From NCBI RefSeq assembly GCF_004519335.1, contig NZ_SOZD01000010.1, positions 17,175 through 81,174 on the forward strand: DNA of 64,000 bases, read 5' to 3'. A model generated the notes under the pieces. That model worked only from the letters and a program-made list of their open reading frames with translations. It did not search any database and was not told where the DNA came from. Source of the stretch: Jiella endophytica. Lineage in GTDB: Bacteria > Pseudomonadota > Alphaproteobacteria > Rhizobiales > Rhizobiaceae. The translations under genes and the position numbers were made by a program. Shown piece after piece: positions 30,208 to 37,968 of this stretch. Position 1 is the stretch's first letter; every line of letters starts with the position of its first letter.

Positions 30208-30280
30208 GCGCCTAAAGGCTCGCCCGCGAGCGAGGGGATCACGATGACCGAGGGCTGAGCCGGCCCTCCGGCGCCCGACC

Positions 30281-30296
30281 TATACGAAACCGTATA
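30281..30296 (+). promoter_or_regulatory. TATACG-N4-CGTATA perfect palindrome upstream of dedA
   Basis: TATACG-AAAC-CGTATA, the most symmetrical of five related sites in the window, 150 bp before the DedA start codon used here. The other four precede genes of the b561/PepSY/COG4705/two-component cluster 11-16 kb away. Confidence 0.6.
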
Positions 30297-30445
30297 GCGG
30301 ACGGGTGATCCGGCGGGCGCATCGCTGCGTTATGGGATCCGGAGGGGCATCGCCTCGAGCCATTTCGCATCGGCACGGCCGGAGGAAACACCGGTTTCGC
30401 TCCACGCCGCGACAGAGCCTTTTTGCAGTCACCGGACCCATCTGC

Positions 30446-31144
30446 ATGTCATCCATCATCGCCACCGTCTCCGAATGGCTCGTCGCCGTCATTTCCGCGC
30501 TCGGACTGCCGGGGATCGTTCTCCTGATGGCGCTGGAATCGGCCTGCCTGCCGATCCCGTCAGAAATCGTCATGCCATTTGCCGGCTATCTCGTCTCGAC
30601 CGGACGCTTCGACCTGATCTCGGTCGCTCTGGCAGGGGCGATCGGCTGCAATCTCGGTTCGTGGGCCGCCTATGCCGTCGGCGCCAGGGGCGGCCGTCGG
30701 CTGGTCGAAAGACTGAGCCGGCGCTCGGTCTTCGGCTCGCGCGAACTCGCCCTGTCGGAGCGGTTCTTCGCGCGCTACGGCGCCTCGGCGACCTTCTTCT
30801 CGCGCATGCTGCCGGTGGTCCGCACCTTCATCGCGCTGCCGGCCGGCATGGCGCGGATGCCGCAGCTGCAGTTCCACCTCTACACCTTTGTCGGCTCGTT
30901 CATCTGGTGCCTCGGCCTTGCCTGGATCGGGCAGCTTCTCGGCAGACACTGGAGCGACAGCCCGGCGCTGCACAGCGCCTTCCACGTCGCCGACGGTCTG
31001 ATCGTCGTCGCGCTTCTGGCGGCAGGCCTGTGGTACTGGCGCTCCCGGCGGCGGCCGGCCACGGCCGAGGTGCCGGGCGACGTCGGAACGCCAGGCCGCG
31101 AGCCGCAATGCGGCGGAAGCGGGACATCGGATCGCACGGCCTGA
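30446..31144 (+). CDS. DedA-family membrane protein
   Basis: 232 aa. The VTT/SNARE-associated fold: ESACLPIPSEIVMPFAGYL with the conserved acidic/proline helix, GCNLGSWAAYAVGARGG, and FFSRMLPVVRTFIALPAGMARM, which is the DedA core motif with essential Arg residues, then a C-terminal helix pair. The family flips lipids (undecaprenyl phosphate or phosphatidylethanolamine) across the inner membrane and supports envelope stress tolerance. Start 30446 is chosen by homology; an in-frame ATG at 30305 adds 47 residues without family similarity. Its TATACG palindrome links it to the two-component cluster. Confidence 0.9.
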   Translation: MSSIIATVSEWLVAVISALGLPGIVLLMALESACLPIPSEIVMPFAGYLVSTGRFDLISVALAGAIGCNLGSWAAYAVGARGGRRLVERLSRRSVFGSRELALSERFFARYGASATFFSRMLPVVRTFIALPAGMARMPQLQFHLYTFVGSFIWCLGLAWIGQLLGRHWSDSPALHSAFHVADGLIVVALLAAGLWYWRSRRRPATAEVPGDVGTPGREPQCGGSGTSDRTA

Positions 31145-31243
31145 CTGCGCGCGAAGACCCCGCGCCGGCGTAACAGGCCGCCGCGGGGGTGATTGCGTGA
31201 CGGGCAGAGGCCTCGGCCCGCTGACCCGGACATTGGCTCGCCG

Positions 31244-32458
31244 TCAGTCGCCGTCGCGCTGGTCGGACACGGCGTCGGCCGAGACAGGCGCAGCCGCATT
31301 GCCCCAGCTGTTGCGCACATAGGTCAAGACGTCGGCGATCTGGTCGTCATTCAGCCGCCAGGCGAAGGAGGGCATGGCGGGCGTCGTCGGCCGATCCTTC
31401 GTGTGCGGCCCCTGCGCGCCGGCAAGGACGACGTTGACGAGGGTCGAGGGATCGTCCTGCTGAACCGCCGCGCTTGCCGCGAGAGCCGGGAAAAGATGCT
31501 CCGCGCCCTTGCCGTCGAGGCCGTGGCAGGCCGAGCAGTTGACCCGGTAGAGCTCGTCGCCGCCGGTCATGCGGGCGTCGTCGGCGGCGAGCGGCTTCGG
31601 CGCATTCGAGCGGCTGTCGCTCTTGACGCTGAGGAGATAGGTGGCGATCGCCTGAAGGTCCTCGTCCTTCATCAGCGAGGTCGAATCCTGGATCGCCTCG
31701 ACCATCGGCCCGGCCGCGATGGCATGGCCGTTCGAGCCGGTCTTCAGATAGGCGACGATGTCCTCCTTCGACCAGTCGCCGAGGCCGACCGCCTTCTCGC
31801 CGGTGATGTTCGGCGCGAACCATCCCTGCAGAGTCGCGCCCTGAAGCGCCGCGTCGGTCTCGTCGGCGCCGAGCATCGTCTTCGGCGTGTGGCAGGTACC
31901 GCAATGGCCCGGGCCCTGAACGAGATAGGCGCCGCGGTTCCATTCCGCCGACTGCTTCGGATCCGCCTCGAAGGGTTTCGGATCGAAGTTGACGAGGTTC
32001 CAGCCACGCATCACGAAGCGCTGGTTGAACGGGAAGGGGAGCTGGTTGGCCTCCACCGCGTCGTGGACCGGCGGCACCGTCTGGAGATAGGTCCAGAGAT
32101 CGTCGATATCCTCGTCCGGCATGAGGTGATAAGCAGGATAGGGCATCGCCGGATAGAGGTGCTTGCCGTCCTTGCCGACGCCGTTCTTCAGGGCGTCGCG
32201 GAACTCCGCCTTGGTCCAGTCGCCGATGCCGGTTTCGCTGTCGGGGGTGATGTTCGGCGGAACCAGCGTGCCGAAGGGCGTCGCCAGCGGCTCGCCGCCG
32301 GCGAAAAGCGCGCCGCCGGGTTTGGTGTGGCAGGCCATGCAGTCACCGAGAACCGCCTGGTAGCGGCCTTTCTCGATCCTGAAGGACTGCAGCTCGGCGG
32401 CGCCCGCCGCGCTCGTCAGTGCCGTCGCCGCCAAAGCGAGAGTGAGAAGCGTTTTCAT
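31244..32458 (-). CDS. Triheme cytochrome c subunit of a membrane-bound (gluconate-type) dehydrogenase
   Basis: 404 aa. Signal peptide (MKTLLTLALAATALTSAAGA), then three c-type heme sites: CMACH (40-44), CGTCH (186-190) and CSACH (308-312), with downstream Met ligands in the usual cytochrome c repeats. This matches the third subunit of FAD-containing gluconate, 2-ketogluconate, sorbitol or alcohol dehydrogenases of the GMC type, which passes electrons to ubiquinone. It is the last gene of the three-gene operon; its ATG overlaps the GMC stop (ATGA). Confidence 0.93.
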   Translation of the reverse strand: MKTLLTLALAATALTSAAGAAELQSFRIEKGRYQAVLGDCMACHTKPGGALFAGGEPLATPFGTLVPPNITPDSETGIGDWTKAEFRDALKNGVGKDGKHLYPAMPYPAYHLMPDEDIDDLWTYLQTVPPVHDAVEANQLPFPFNQRFVMRGWNLVNFDPKPFEADPKQSAEWNRGAYLVQGPGHCGTCHTPKTMLGADETDAALQGATLQGWFAPNITGEKAVGLGDWSKEDIVAYLKTGSNGHAIAAGPMVEAIQDSTSLMKDEDLQAIATYLLSVKSDSRSNAPKPLAADDARMTGGDELYRVNCSACHGLDGKGAEHLFPALAASAAVQQDDPSTLVNVVLAGAQGPHTKDRPTTPAMPSFAWRLNDDQIADVLTYVRNSWGNAAAPVSADAVSDQRDGD

Positions 32459-34221
32459 CAGCCGACGAGCCCCCGTCCCGGATTGCGCAGATATTGTTCG
32501 CGGATCGCGTCGGCGGCCCAGTAGGCGAGGGCACCGACGGTTCCGGTGGGGTTCTTGCCGGCGTTCTGCGGGAAGGCCGAGGCGCCGACGACGAAGACGT
32601 TGGGAACGTCCCAGCTCTGCAGATACCGGTTGAGCGCGCTTCGCTTCGGATCCGAGCCCATGATCGCGCCGCCGGTATTGTGGGTGCTCTGGTAGGGCAC
32701 CGAGTTCCAGCTCTTGTCGCGGCGGCTTTCGACGACATGGGTGCCGTTCATCGCCTCGGCGATCTCGCGCGCCCGGTCCGACAGGTAGTGCGACATGCGG
32801 ATGTCGTTGTCCGGGAAGTCGAAGGTGACCCGCAGCAGCGGGGCGCCGTAGCGGTCCGTATAGGTCGGGTCGAGCGACAGATAGTTGCCGCGCGCCGCGT
32901 AGCTCGAGCCCTGGACGCCGAAGGAGAGGGTCGACTGATAGGCCTTCGCCGTCGCCTTCTTCCAGGCCGAGCCCCATTTCGGCGTCCCCGGCGGAACCGG
33001 CCGGTGCTGAATCGGCCGGCCGCTGGTCGGCACGCAGTTGATGCCGCCGCCGCCGACGAAGTCGACGCTGCCGTGATCGAAGGAATCGCCGTTGAAGTCG
33101 TCGACCGTCTGGCCGATCGCCCCGGCGGCGATGAACGGGTTGAAGGTCTTGTCGTCGAAGAAGACCGTGACGCCGGAATTGGTCTGGTAGCAGTAGTTGC
33201 GGCCCGTCACGCCCTCACCGGTCGCCGGGTCGTAAGGGGTGCCGATGCCGGAGAGCAGCATCATCCGGACATTGTGCAGCGCATAGGCGCAGACCAGCAC
33301 GAGCTCGGCCGGCTGGAAGAATTCGCGGCCGGAGGTGTCGACATAGGTGACGCCGCGGGCGGTCTTGCCGTCCTTCGACAGCTCGATCTTGCGCACGTCG
33401 CTGTTGGTCCTGAGCTCGAAATTCGGCTTGCGCATCAACACGGGCAAGACGCAGGTCTGCGGGCTCGACTTCGAATAGTTGGCGCAGCCGAAGCGTTCGC
33501 AGAATCCGCAATAGGAGCACTGGCCCATCGCGACGCCGAGCGGATTGACGTAGCTCTGCGACAGATTGGCGGCCGGCGTCGGGAAGGGATGATAGCCGAC
33601 CGAGCGGGCGGCGTCGGCAAACAGCGCCGGGCCGTAGGGCATACGGTTCGGCGGCAGCGGATAGTCGCGCGAGCGCGGCGATTCGAAGGGGTTGCCGCCG
33701 TCCTCGATGCGGCCGTCGATATTGCCCGCCTTGCCGGAAATGCCGGCGAGCTGCTCGAAGCGGTCGTAGGAGGCTTCCATCTCACGGCCGGTGACGCCCC
33801 AGTCCTCGACCTGCAGCTCGGAGAGGCGCTCGGCGCCGTAGCGGCCGGTCAGATGGCTCTTCAGCTCGAAGTCGCTGTCGTAGAACCGCCAGGTCTGGCC
33901 GTTCCAGTGGACGCCGGCGCCGCCGACGCCGTTGCCCGGAAGGAAGGAGCCGTAGCGGCGCATCGGCAGGGCCGTCTCGGCGGCCGTGTTGCGCATCGTC
34001 ATGGCTTCGTTGCTGGCATGCAGGAAGAGGTCCTTGCGGATCGCGAAGCGAAGCTCGTCCTGCATGTAGCCGATGTTGAAGTCGGTGGCGGTGTCGCGCC
34101 AGGGGCCGCGCTCGATGGCGACGATGTCGAGGCCCTCGTCGGCGAGCTCGTTGGCAAGGATCGATCCGGTCCAGCCGAAACCGATTATGACGACGTCTTT
34201 TTTCGGAAGAATGGTGCTCAT
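32458..34221 (-). CDS. GMC oxidoreductase, FAD catalytic subunit (gluconate 2-dehydrogenase-like)
   Basis: 587 aa. The N-terminal Rossmann motif is VVIIGFGWTGSILANELADEG with an Asp/Glu at the strand end. C-terminal GMC parts include STHNTGGAIMGSDPKRSALN (active-site His) and NVFVVGASAFPQNAGKNPTGTVGALAYWAADAI. A Cys-rich element CSYCGFCERFGCANYSK near residue 235, typical for this subclass, may hold an Fe-S cluster as shown for relatives. It is the catalytic subunit of a membrane-bound periplasmic sugar-acid dehydrogenase. It sits between the small subunit (4-bp gap) and the cytochrome subunit. Exact substrate inferred. Confidence 0.92.
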   Translation of the reverse strand: MSTILPKKDVVIIGFGWTGSILANELADEGLDIVAIERGPWRDTATDFNIGYMQDELRFAIRKDLFLHASNEAMTMRNTAAETALPMRRYGSFLPGNGVGGAGVHWNGQTWRFYDSDFELKSHLTGRYGAERLSELQVEDWGVTGREMEASYDRFEQLAGISGKAGNIDGRIEDGGNPFESPRSRDYPLPPNRMPYGPALFADAARSVGYHPFPTPAANLSQSYVNPLGVAMGQCSYCGFCERFGCANYSKSSPQTCVLPVLMRKPNFELRTNSDVRKIELSKDGKTARGVTYVDTSGREFFQPAELVLVCAYALHNVRMMLLSGIGTPYDPATGEGVTGRNYCYQTNSGVTVFFDDKTFNPFIAAGAIGQTVDDFNGDSFDHGSVDFVGGGGINCVPTSGRPIQHRPVPPGTPKWGSAWKKATAKAYQSTLSFGVQGSSYAARGNYLSLDPTYTDRYGAPLLRVTFDFPDNDIRMSHYLSDRAREIAEAMNGTHVVESRRDKSWNSVPYQSTHNTGGAIMGSDPKRSALNRYLQSWDVPNVFVVGASAFPQNAGKNPTGTVGALAYWAADAIREQYLRNPGRGLVG

Positions 34222-34225
34222 CGGT

Positions 34226-34954
34226 TCAACCCGCCTGCTGTTCGACGATGTTGCCGAGAATGGAGACCGGCCCGCGCGGATACGGCTTGTCGTGCTGATC
34301 GACCCAGTCGCGATAGTCGTATCTCGCGCCGGGAAAGCCGATCATCTTCCAGGAGGCCATGTCGCGGTTGCCGCCATGGACGGGATCGCCGAAGAAGCCC
34401 TCCATGGTGTTTTCGAGGACGAGGGCGAAGAACTGGCTCGCCTCGACCTTGCCGGCGAGGGTCAGCTTGCCGCTCTCGAGGTCGGTGAGGACGGCGTCCT
34501 GCTGATCGGCGGAGAGCGTCTCGAAGCGCGCGCCCAGCTTGTCGTTCACCGCCTTGTCGAAGGCGGCGAGCCCGGCCCGGTAGCGACCGGAGGGCGTGAG
34601 CGAGCCCTGATACCCTTGCGTCTTCAGCCCTTCCTGGAAGGGCCCCTGCATATAGGCCCGCGCCGCGCCGCCGAAGGGCCCGGCGAGCTGGCGGTCGAGA
34701 AAGACGACGCAGCCGGCGTCGCGGCCACCGACGGACAGGTCGTCGGCCGGGATCAGCCGGTCGACGATCGCTTCCATCAGCACGACCTCGCGGGGATTGA
34801 AGAAGTGCCAGCCGCCCGGCGTCACCGGCGTCGGCGGCTCGCCGGCGAAAGCGGTCCAGGGCAGTCGCCCGGAAATGCTGCGGGCCGACGCGGAGCCGGC
34901 CGCAAGCGCGACCAACCCGACGGCTGTCGTGGTCAGGAATGCGCGACGATTCAT
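34226..34954 (-). CDS. Gluconate 2-dehydrogenase subunit 3 (small Tat-exported subunit)
   Basis: 242 aa. A twin-arginine signal (MNRRAFLTTTAVGLVALAAG) probably carries the folded catalytic subunit to the periplasm. FFNPREVVLMEAIVDRLIPADD is the subunit-3 signature, and TMEGFFGDPVHGGNRDMASWKMIGFPGARYDYRDWVD is the highly conserved C-terminal block. It is first in the three-gene operon. The start at 34954 is chosen over 34993 because it puts RR near the N-terminus. Confidence 0.92.
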   Translation of the reverse strand: MNRRAFLTTTAVGLVALAAGSASARSISGRLPWTAFAGEPPTPVTPGGWHFFNPREVVLMEAIVDRLIPADDLSVGGRDAGCVVFLDRQLAGPFGGAARAYMQGPFQEGLKTQGYQGSLTPSGRYRAGLAAFDKAVNDKLGARFETLSADQQDAVLTDLESGKLTLAGKVEASQFFALVLENTMEGFFGDPVHGGNRDMASWKMIGFPGARYDYRDWVDQHDKPYPRGPVSILGNIVEQQAG

Positions 34955-35403
34955 GGGATCACTCAACCGGTGGAATGGCGGACCTGCCGTCATACCGCCC
35001 GGCCCTCAAAGCTCGGACAGAAGACTGGTCGCACCCTCCCAGAGCGGCCGGGAGACCTAGAAACTGTCTAAGTCATGCCGGGGACCTAGCGCTGGAAATA
35101 CGTTATGTCCATCATACCAAAAGTTGATTTTCTGAAAGTCACAATGGAAAGTCAGGCATTTTCAGCCCTATCGCAGACGGTGGTCTGGAACAGAGACGTT
35201 TTGTTCGCAATAAGGTATACGTTGTGTAGCGCGGTGTTTTGCCGGAAATGGGTGGCCATTCCCGTCCTTCGCTGCAGGCAAGGCCGCGCTGGCCATGCCG
35301 CAAACGGCCGTTTCGCCGCGCGACCGGCGCTTGCGCCAATGCCGCGCCTTGCAACGTCCTGCGTGTCACCGGGCCGCAGCCGAGGCGGCGCGCAGAGGGT
35401 GCC
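34955..35403. other. Intergenic region upstream of the dehydrogenase operon
   Basis: About 450 bp without a supported gene. The stretch 35090-35240 is clearly less GC-rich than its surroundings and probably holds the promoter of the dehydrogenase operon (minus strand). A GTATACGTTGTG sequence near 35216 resembles one TATACG half-site, but the partner half is missing. No terminator for YggS is visible. Confidence 0.45.
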
Positions 35404-36081
35404 TCAGCCGGTGTTGCGGGTGCCGAAGATCGCCGAGCCCACCCGCACCGAGGTCGCGCCCATCTCGACGGCGATCTCGAAATCGGCGCTCATGCCCATG
35501 GAGAGTTTTTCGACTGCCGATTCGCCGGCTAATTTCCTGAGGAGGGCGAAATGCGGGCCGGGATTTTCCTCCGCCGGCGGAATGCACATCAGCCCCTCGA
35601 TCGCCAGGCCGTGCTCTTTCCGGCAACGCTCGACGAAGGCGACGGCATCGGCCGGCAGCACCCCAGCCTTCTGGGGCTCCTCGCCGGTGTTCACCTGCAC
35701 ATAGAGCCGCGGCCTGCGCGACTGCTTCGCCATTTCCTTGGCGAGCTCGCGGGCGATCTTTTCCCGGTCGACCGTCTCGATGACGTCGAACAGCGCCACC
35801 GCCTCGCCGGCCTTGTTGGACTGGAGCGGGCCGATCAGCCGCAATTCGATGTGGGCAAAGCGCTCCTTCAGCGCCGGCCACTTGGCCTTCGCCTCCTGCA
35901 CCTTGTTTTCGCCGAACACCCGCTGCCCGGCTGCGATCACCGGCAGGATCGCCGTTTCGCCATGGGTCTTCGATACCGCGACGAGGGTCACCGCCCCGGC
36001 TGCGCGGCCGGCGGTCTTTTCCGCCGCCGCGATCTTCCGCCTGACTTCCTGATAGCCGCCCGGTCCGTCTTCGCTCGTCAT
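35404..36081 (-). CDS. yggS: YggS/PROSC-family pyridoxal phosphate homeostasis protein
   Basis: 225 aa. Single TIM-barrel PLP-binding protein. LVAVSKTHG holds the PLP Lys near residue 40. GENKVQEA, ELRLIGPLQSNK (normally HxIGxLQxNK; here the His is replaced by Leu-Arg), VQVNTGEE, GLMCIPP and LSMGMSADFEIAVEMGATSVRVGSAIFG are family motifs. It keeps free PLP low rather than catalysing a reaction. An upstream ATG at 36132 is possible, but 36081 matches homologues. It transcribes away from the small RNA/peptide locus. Confidence 0.93.
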   Translation of the reverse strand: MTSEDGPGGYQEVRRKIAAAEKTAGRAAGAVTLVAVSKTHGETAILPVIAAGQRVFGENKVQEAKAKWPALKERFAHIELRLIGPLQSNKAGEAVALFDVIETVDREKIARELAKEMAKQSRRPRLYVQVNTGEEPQKAGVLPADAVAFVERCRKEHGLAIEGLMCIPPAEENPGPHFALLRKLAGESAVEKLSMGMSADFEIAVEMGATSVRVGSAIFGTRNTG

Positions 36082-36291
36082 CGGTCTCTCTGTTTCAGTG
36101 TCAAGGCAAGGAAATTGCGAATCGACCTCCACGCCACTTCGCCGACCTCCTGGGAAATCGCCGCCTTGCCTCTAACATGGTGCAGCGGCGCAGTCGCCGC
36201 AGCCCGGCCGCCGCCGAAACGTGAATTTCGCAACGGGAACAGGCCTTCCGCCGGGTTAAGAAAATCTGAAGGATAAAATAGCGGCAGCCTC

Positions 36292-36320
36292 TTGCACTGC
36301 CCAAAAGTGCGCCCCATACT
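36292..36320 (+). promoter_or_regulatory. Promoter of the small RNA/peptide locus with inverted repeat
   Basis: TTGCAC (36292-36297), a 17-bp spacer and CATACT (36315-36320) make a good housekeeping promoter. GCACT (36294-36298) and AGTGC (36306-36310) form an inverted repeat across the -35 and spacer, so a repressor site is possible. The expected transcription start is near 36327. Confidence 0.55.
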
Positions 36321-36335
36321 CTCATTCGTGTTCAA

Positions 36336-36430
36336 CGAAGCGAAAGGAGGTGATCCAATGTCGAGTGATTGTCTGAAGCCGGTTGGGTCTATGATTCTCG
36401 GTGGTTCGACGGAGCAGCCTCCTCGCTTCG
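36336..36430 (+). ncRNA. Structured leader: Shine-Dalgarno-sequestering stem around a short ORF
   Basis: CGAAGCG (36336-36342) pairs with CGCTTCG (36424-36430), and AGGAGG (36345-36350) pairs with CCTCCT (36418-36423), leaving two unpaired A residues: 13 base pairs in all. The stem traps the ribosome-binding site and encloses the start codon and nearly the whole ORF. Translation of the ORF would melt it. This is read directly from the sequence; in-vivo folding is inferred. Confidence 0.6.
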
Positions 36431-36435
36431 CCTGA
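36358..36435 (+). CDS. 25-residue peptide with a perfect 16S-complementary ribosome-binding site
   Basis: A 25-codon ORF (begins MSSDCLKPVG, ends EQPPRFA). The sequence just before it, GAAAGGAGGTGATCCA at 36342-36357, is the exact complement of the 16S rRNA 3' end over 16 nt, with GGAGG 7 nt from the ATG, which is far beyond normal requirements. The ORF lies in a compact unit with its own promoter (36292-36320) and a strong terminator (36492-36525), giving an RNA of about 200 nt. I recognise no family. It may be a leader peptide, a regulatory small RNA with a coding part, or a ribosome-titrating element. Confidence 0.55.
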   Translation: MSSDCLKPVGSMILGGSTEQPPRFA

Positions 36436-36491
36436 GAATCGCAGATGCCGTATCGCGGTCTCTGACGACCGCCGGCTGACGCCTATCACGG

Positions 36492-36525
36492 GGCCGCTTT
36501 CCTCTAAGAAGGAGAGCGGCCTTTT
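36492..36525 (+). terminator. Rho-independent terminator of the small RNA/peptide locus
   Basis: A 12-bp stem (GGCCGCTTTCCT with AGGAGAGCGGCC-type partner, one G-U pair), a 6-nt loop and a TTTT tract at 36522-36525. Confidence 0.85.
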
Positions 36526-36611
36526 GATTTTCGGCCACAAGGCGATCCGGGGTTTCGCTCCGCCGGCCGGGTCCGGCTCGAACCTTCCATCAAATGACGG
36601 CCGAAAACGGA

Positions 36612-36640
36612 AAGGCCCGTCGCGGGCGGCGACGGGCCTT
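36612..36640 (-). terminator. Terminator-like hairpin after the PRC-barrel gene
   Basis: AAGGCCCGTCGC and GCGACGGGCCTT form a perfect 12-bp stem with a 5-nt loop, 35 bp past the PRC-barrel stop (minus strand). Both flanks are A/T-biased, so it may terminate from both sides. Confidence 0.75.
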
Positions 36641-36674
36641 CGTTAGTGCTGTTCCCTCTCAGGAACGCGCTGCC

Positions 36675-37592
36675 TCAGTTTGACGAGCCGGAGCCCTCGG
36701 TCGCAGGCTGCGCGGCATCGCCGGAAGCCGGCTCGCTCGAAGCGGCGTCGTCGGAGCCCTCATCCTCGGGCTCGCCATAGGCCGGCGCCTTTTCGAGCTG
36801 GTCACGCGACACGTTGAGGACGATGCGATCCGGCAGGTTGTCCTCGCCGACCACCGGATCTTCCGGCTCGGCCGGGGCCGGGGCAGCGCCGCCACCGGCG
36901 GTGTCGCCCGCCATGCCGGTACCGCCGGCCGTACCGCCCGCAGGCGCAGTGGCGCCGCCGGCCGTACCGCCTGCCATGCCGGTTCCGCCTGCGCCGGACG
37001 CGGCGCTCGCGGCAGCATTGGCCTCTTCCTCGGTCTTCAGCCCTTCCGTCTTGCCCGGGCCGAATTCGAGGGCGCTCATCGAGACCGCGACGTCCTTCTC
37101 GCCGATGCCGAGGAAGCCGCCGACGCCCACCAGCACGGCCATCACCTTGCCGTCCTCGGAGACGAGCACGTCGGTGATTTCGCCGATGCTCTCACCCTGC
37201 GTATCGTAGACGTCCTTGCCTTCGAGATCCGTGGCGCGCCAGGCACCGTTCGGCGGGACGGTCACGAAGGGGCCGCTGTCCTCCGTCGCGGCCATGTCGG
37301 TCGACTTGGCAGCATCGCCCTCGGCGGGCTTCGCCATATCGCTCGACTTGGCAGCGTCGCCTTCAGCGGGCTTCGCCATGTCGCTGTCGGCAGGCTTGTC
37401 GGCGCTGCCGGTATCGGCGCCCATCGAGCCGGAATCGTTCGCCGGCGGCGTCGTGCCGCTATCTGCAGGGGCAGCGCTGTCCGCGGCCGGGGGCGGGGTG
37501 TCGCCCGCGGGCTGGTTGGCATTGTCCTGCGCGTAAGCTCCGAAAGGCAGAGCGACAGTCGCAAAAAGCGCGATGATGGTTGACTTGCGCAT
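36675..37592 (-). CDS. Secreted PRC-barrel domain protein with low-complexity repeats
   Basis: 305 aa. Signal peptide (MRKSTIIALFATVALPFGAYA), a Pro/Ala/Asp/Ser-rich linker with a tandem 14-residue repeat (SDMAKPAEGDAAKS type), then a PRC-barrel domain at about 115-185 (WRATDLEGKDVYDTQGESIGEITDVLVSEDG). Next comes a Gly/Ala/Thr-rich linker with GGTGMAG repeats and an acidic tail. Rhizobial secreted PRC-barrel proteins are common and mostly uncharacterised; some respond to envelope or salt stress. The length is inflated by the two linkers. Confidence 0.8.
   Translation of the reverse strand: MRKSTIIALFATVALPFGAYAQDNANQPAGDTPPPAADSAAPADSGTTPPANDSGSMGADTGSADKPADSDMAKPAEGDAAKSSDMAKPAEGDAAKSTDMAATEDSGPFVTVPPNGAWRATDLEGKDVYDTQGESIGEITDVLVSEDGKVMAVLVGVGGFLGIGEKDVAVSMSALEFGPGKTEGLKTEEEANAAASAASGAGGTGMAGGTAGGATAPAGGTAGGTGMAGDTAGGGAAPAPAEPEDPVVGEDNLPDRIVLNVSRDQLEKAPAYGEPEDEGSDDAASSEPASGDAAQPATEGSGSSN
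37303..37386. repeat. Tandem 42-bp coding repeat in the PRC-barrel gene
   Basis: Two units, 37303-37344 and 37345-37386, each encode the same 14-residue acidic/Pro-Ala segment with only a few base differences. A third, partial unit follows on the N-terminal side. It is likely to vary in copy number between strains. Confidence 0.8.
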
Positions 37593-37968
37593 TGTTTCGA
37601 TCTCCCGATTGTCAGTCGGTCGATAAATTTTCCGGATGGCCGGGTCGTTCCCTCACGGATTATAATTTATTCTTGCAACCATTCTGCAATCAAGTCGAAC
37701 AACCGATCCGGCGGACTTGCAATCGCCGCTTTCGCAGCTGCGGAAAGCCATTCACTTCGCTGACGAAGTTTCGGGTTGCAGCGCAGAATCTCAAGTTGTG
37801 CGCGTCTGGTGTCGCATTCGCGCTCGGCGATCACGAAACGGCCCCGTGGCGCGCCCGCGACGGCGGCGTCGGCAGCAAGGTGACAGGCCTGCCGACCGCA
37901 AGCCGGGACGCGAAAAGGGAGCGAGCGGTGCGTCAATTCAGCAGAAGGCTAGTCGTCCCCGGCCCGGC
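37593..37968. other. Intergenic region with an unsupported 89-codon ORF
   Basis: About 375 bp between the PRC-barrel and MBL-fold genes. The left part (37600-37700) is AT-rich and probably carries the PRC-barrel promoter. A minus-strand open frame at 37667-37936 could encode 89 residues, but its codon use lacks the strong G/C third-position bias of the neighbours and it matches no family I know. I do not call it a gene; it could be a remnant. Confidence 0.35.

Noticed and set aside
35216..35227. GTATACGTTGTG as a sixth TATACG operator
   Set aside because: Only one half-site; the second half (CGTA at N4 spacing) is missing, and orientation to a gene is unclear.
37667..37936. 89-codon minus-strand ORF in the PRC-barrel/MBL gap
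   Set aside because: Third-position base use is unlike the neighbours and no family is recognisable; kept only as an unsupported gap feature.
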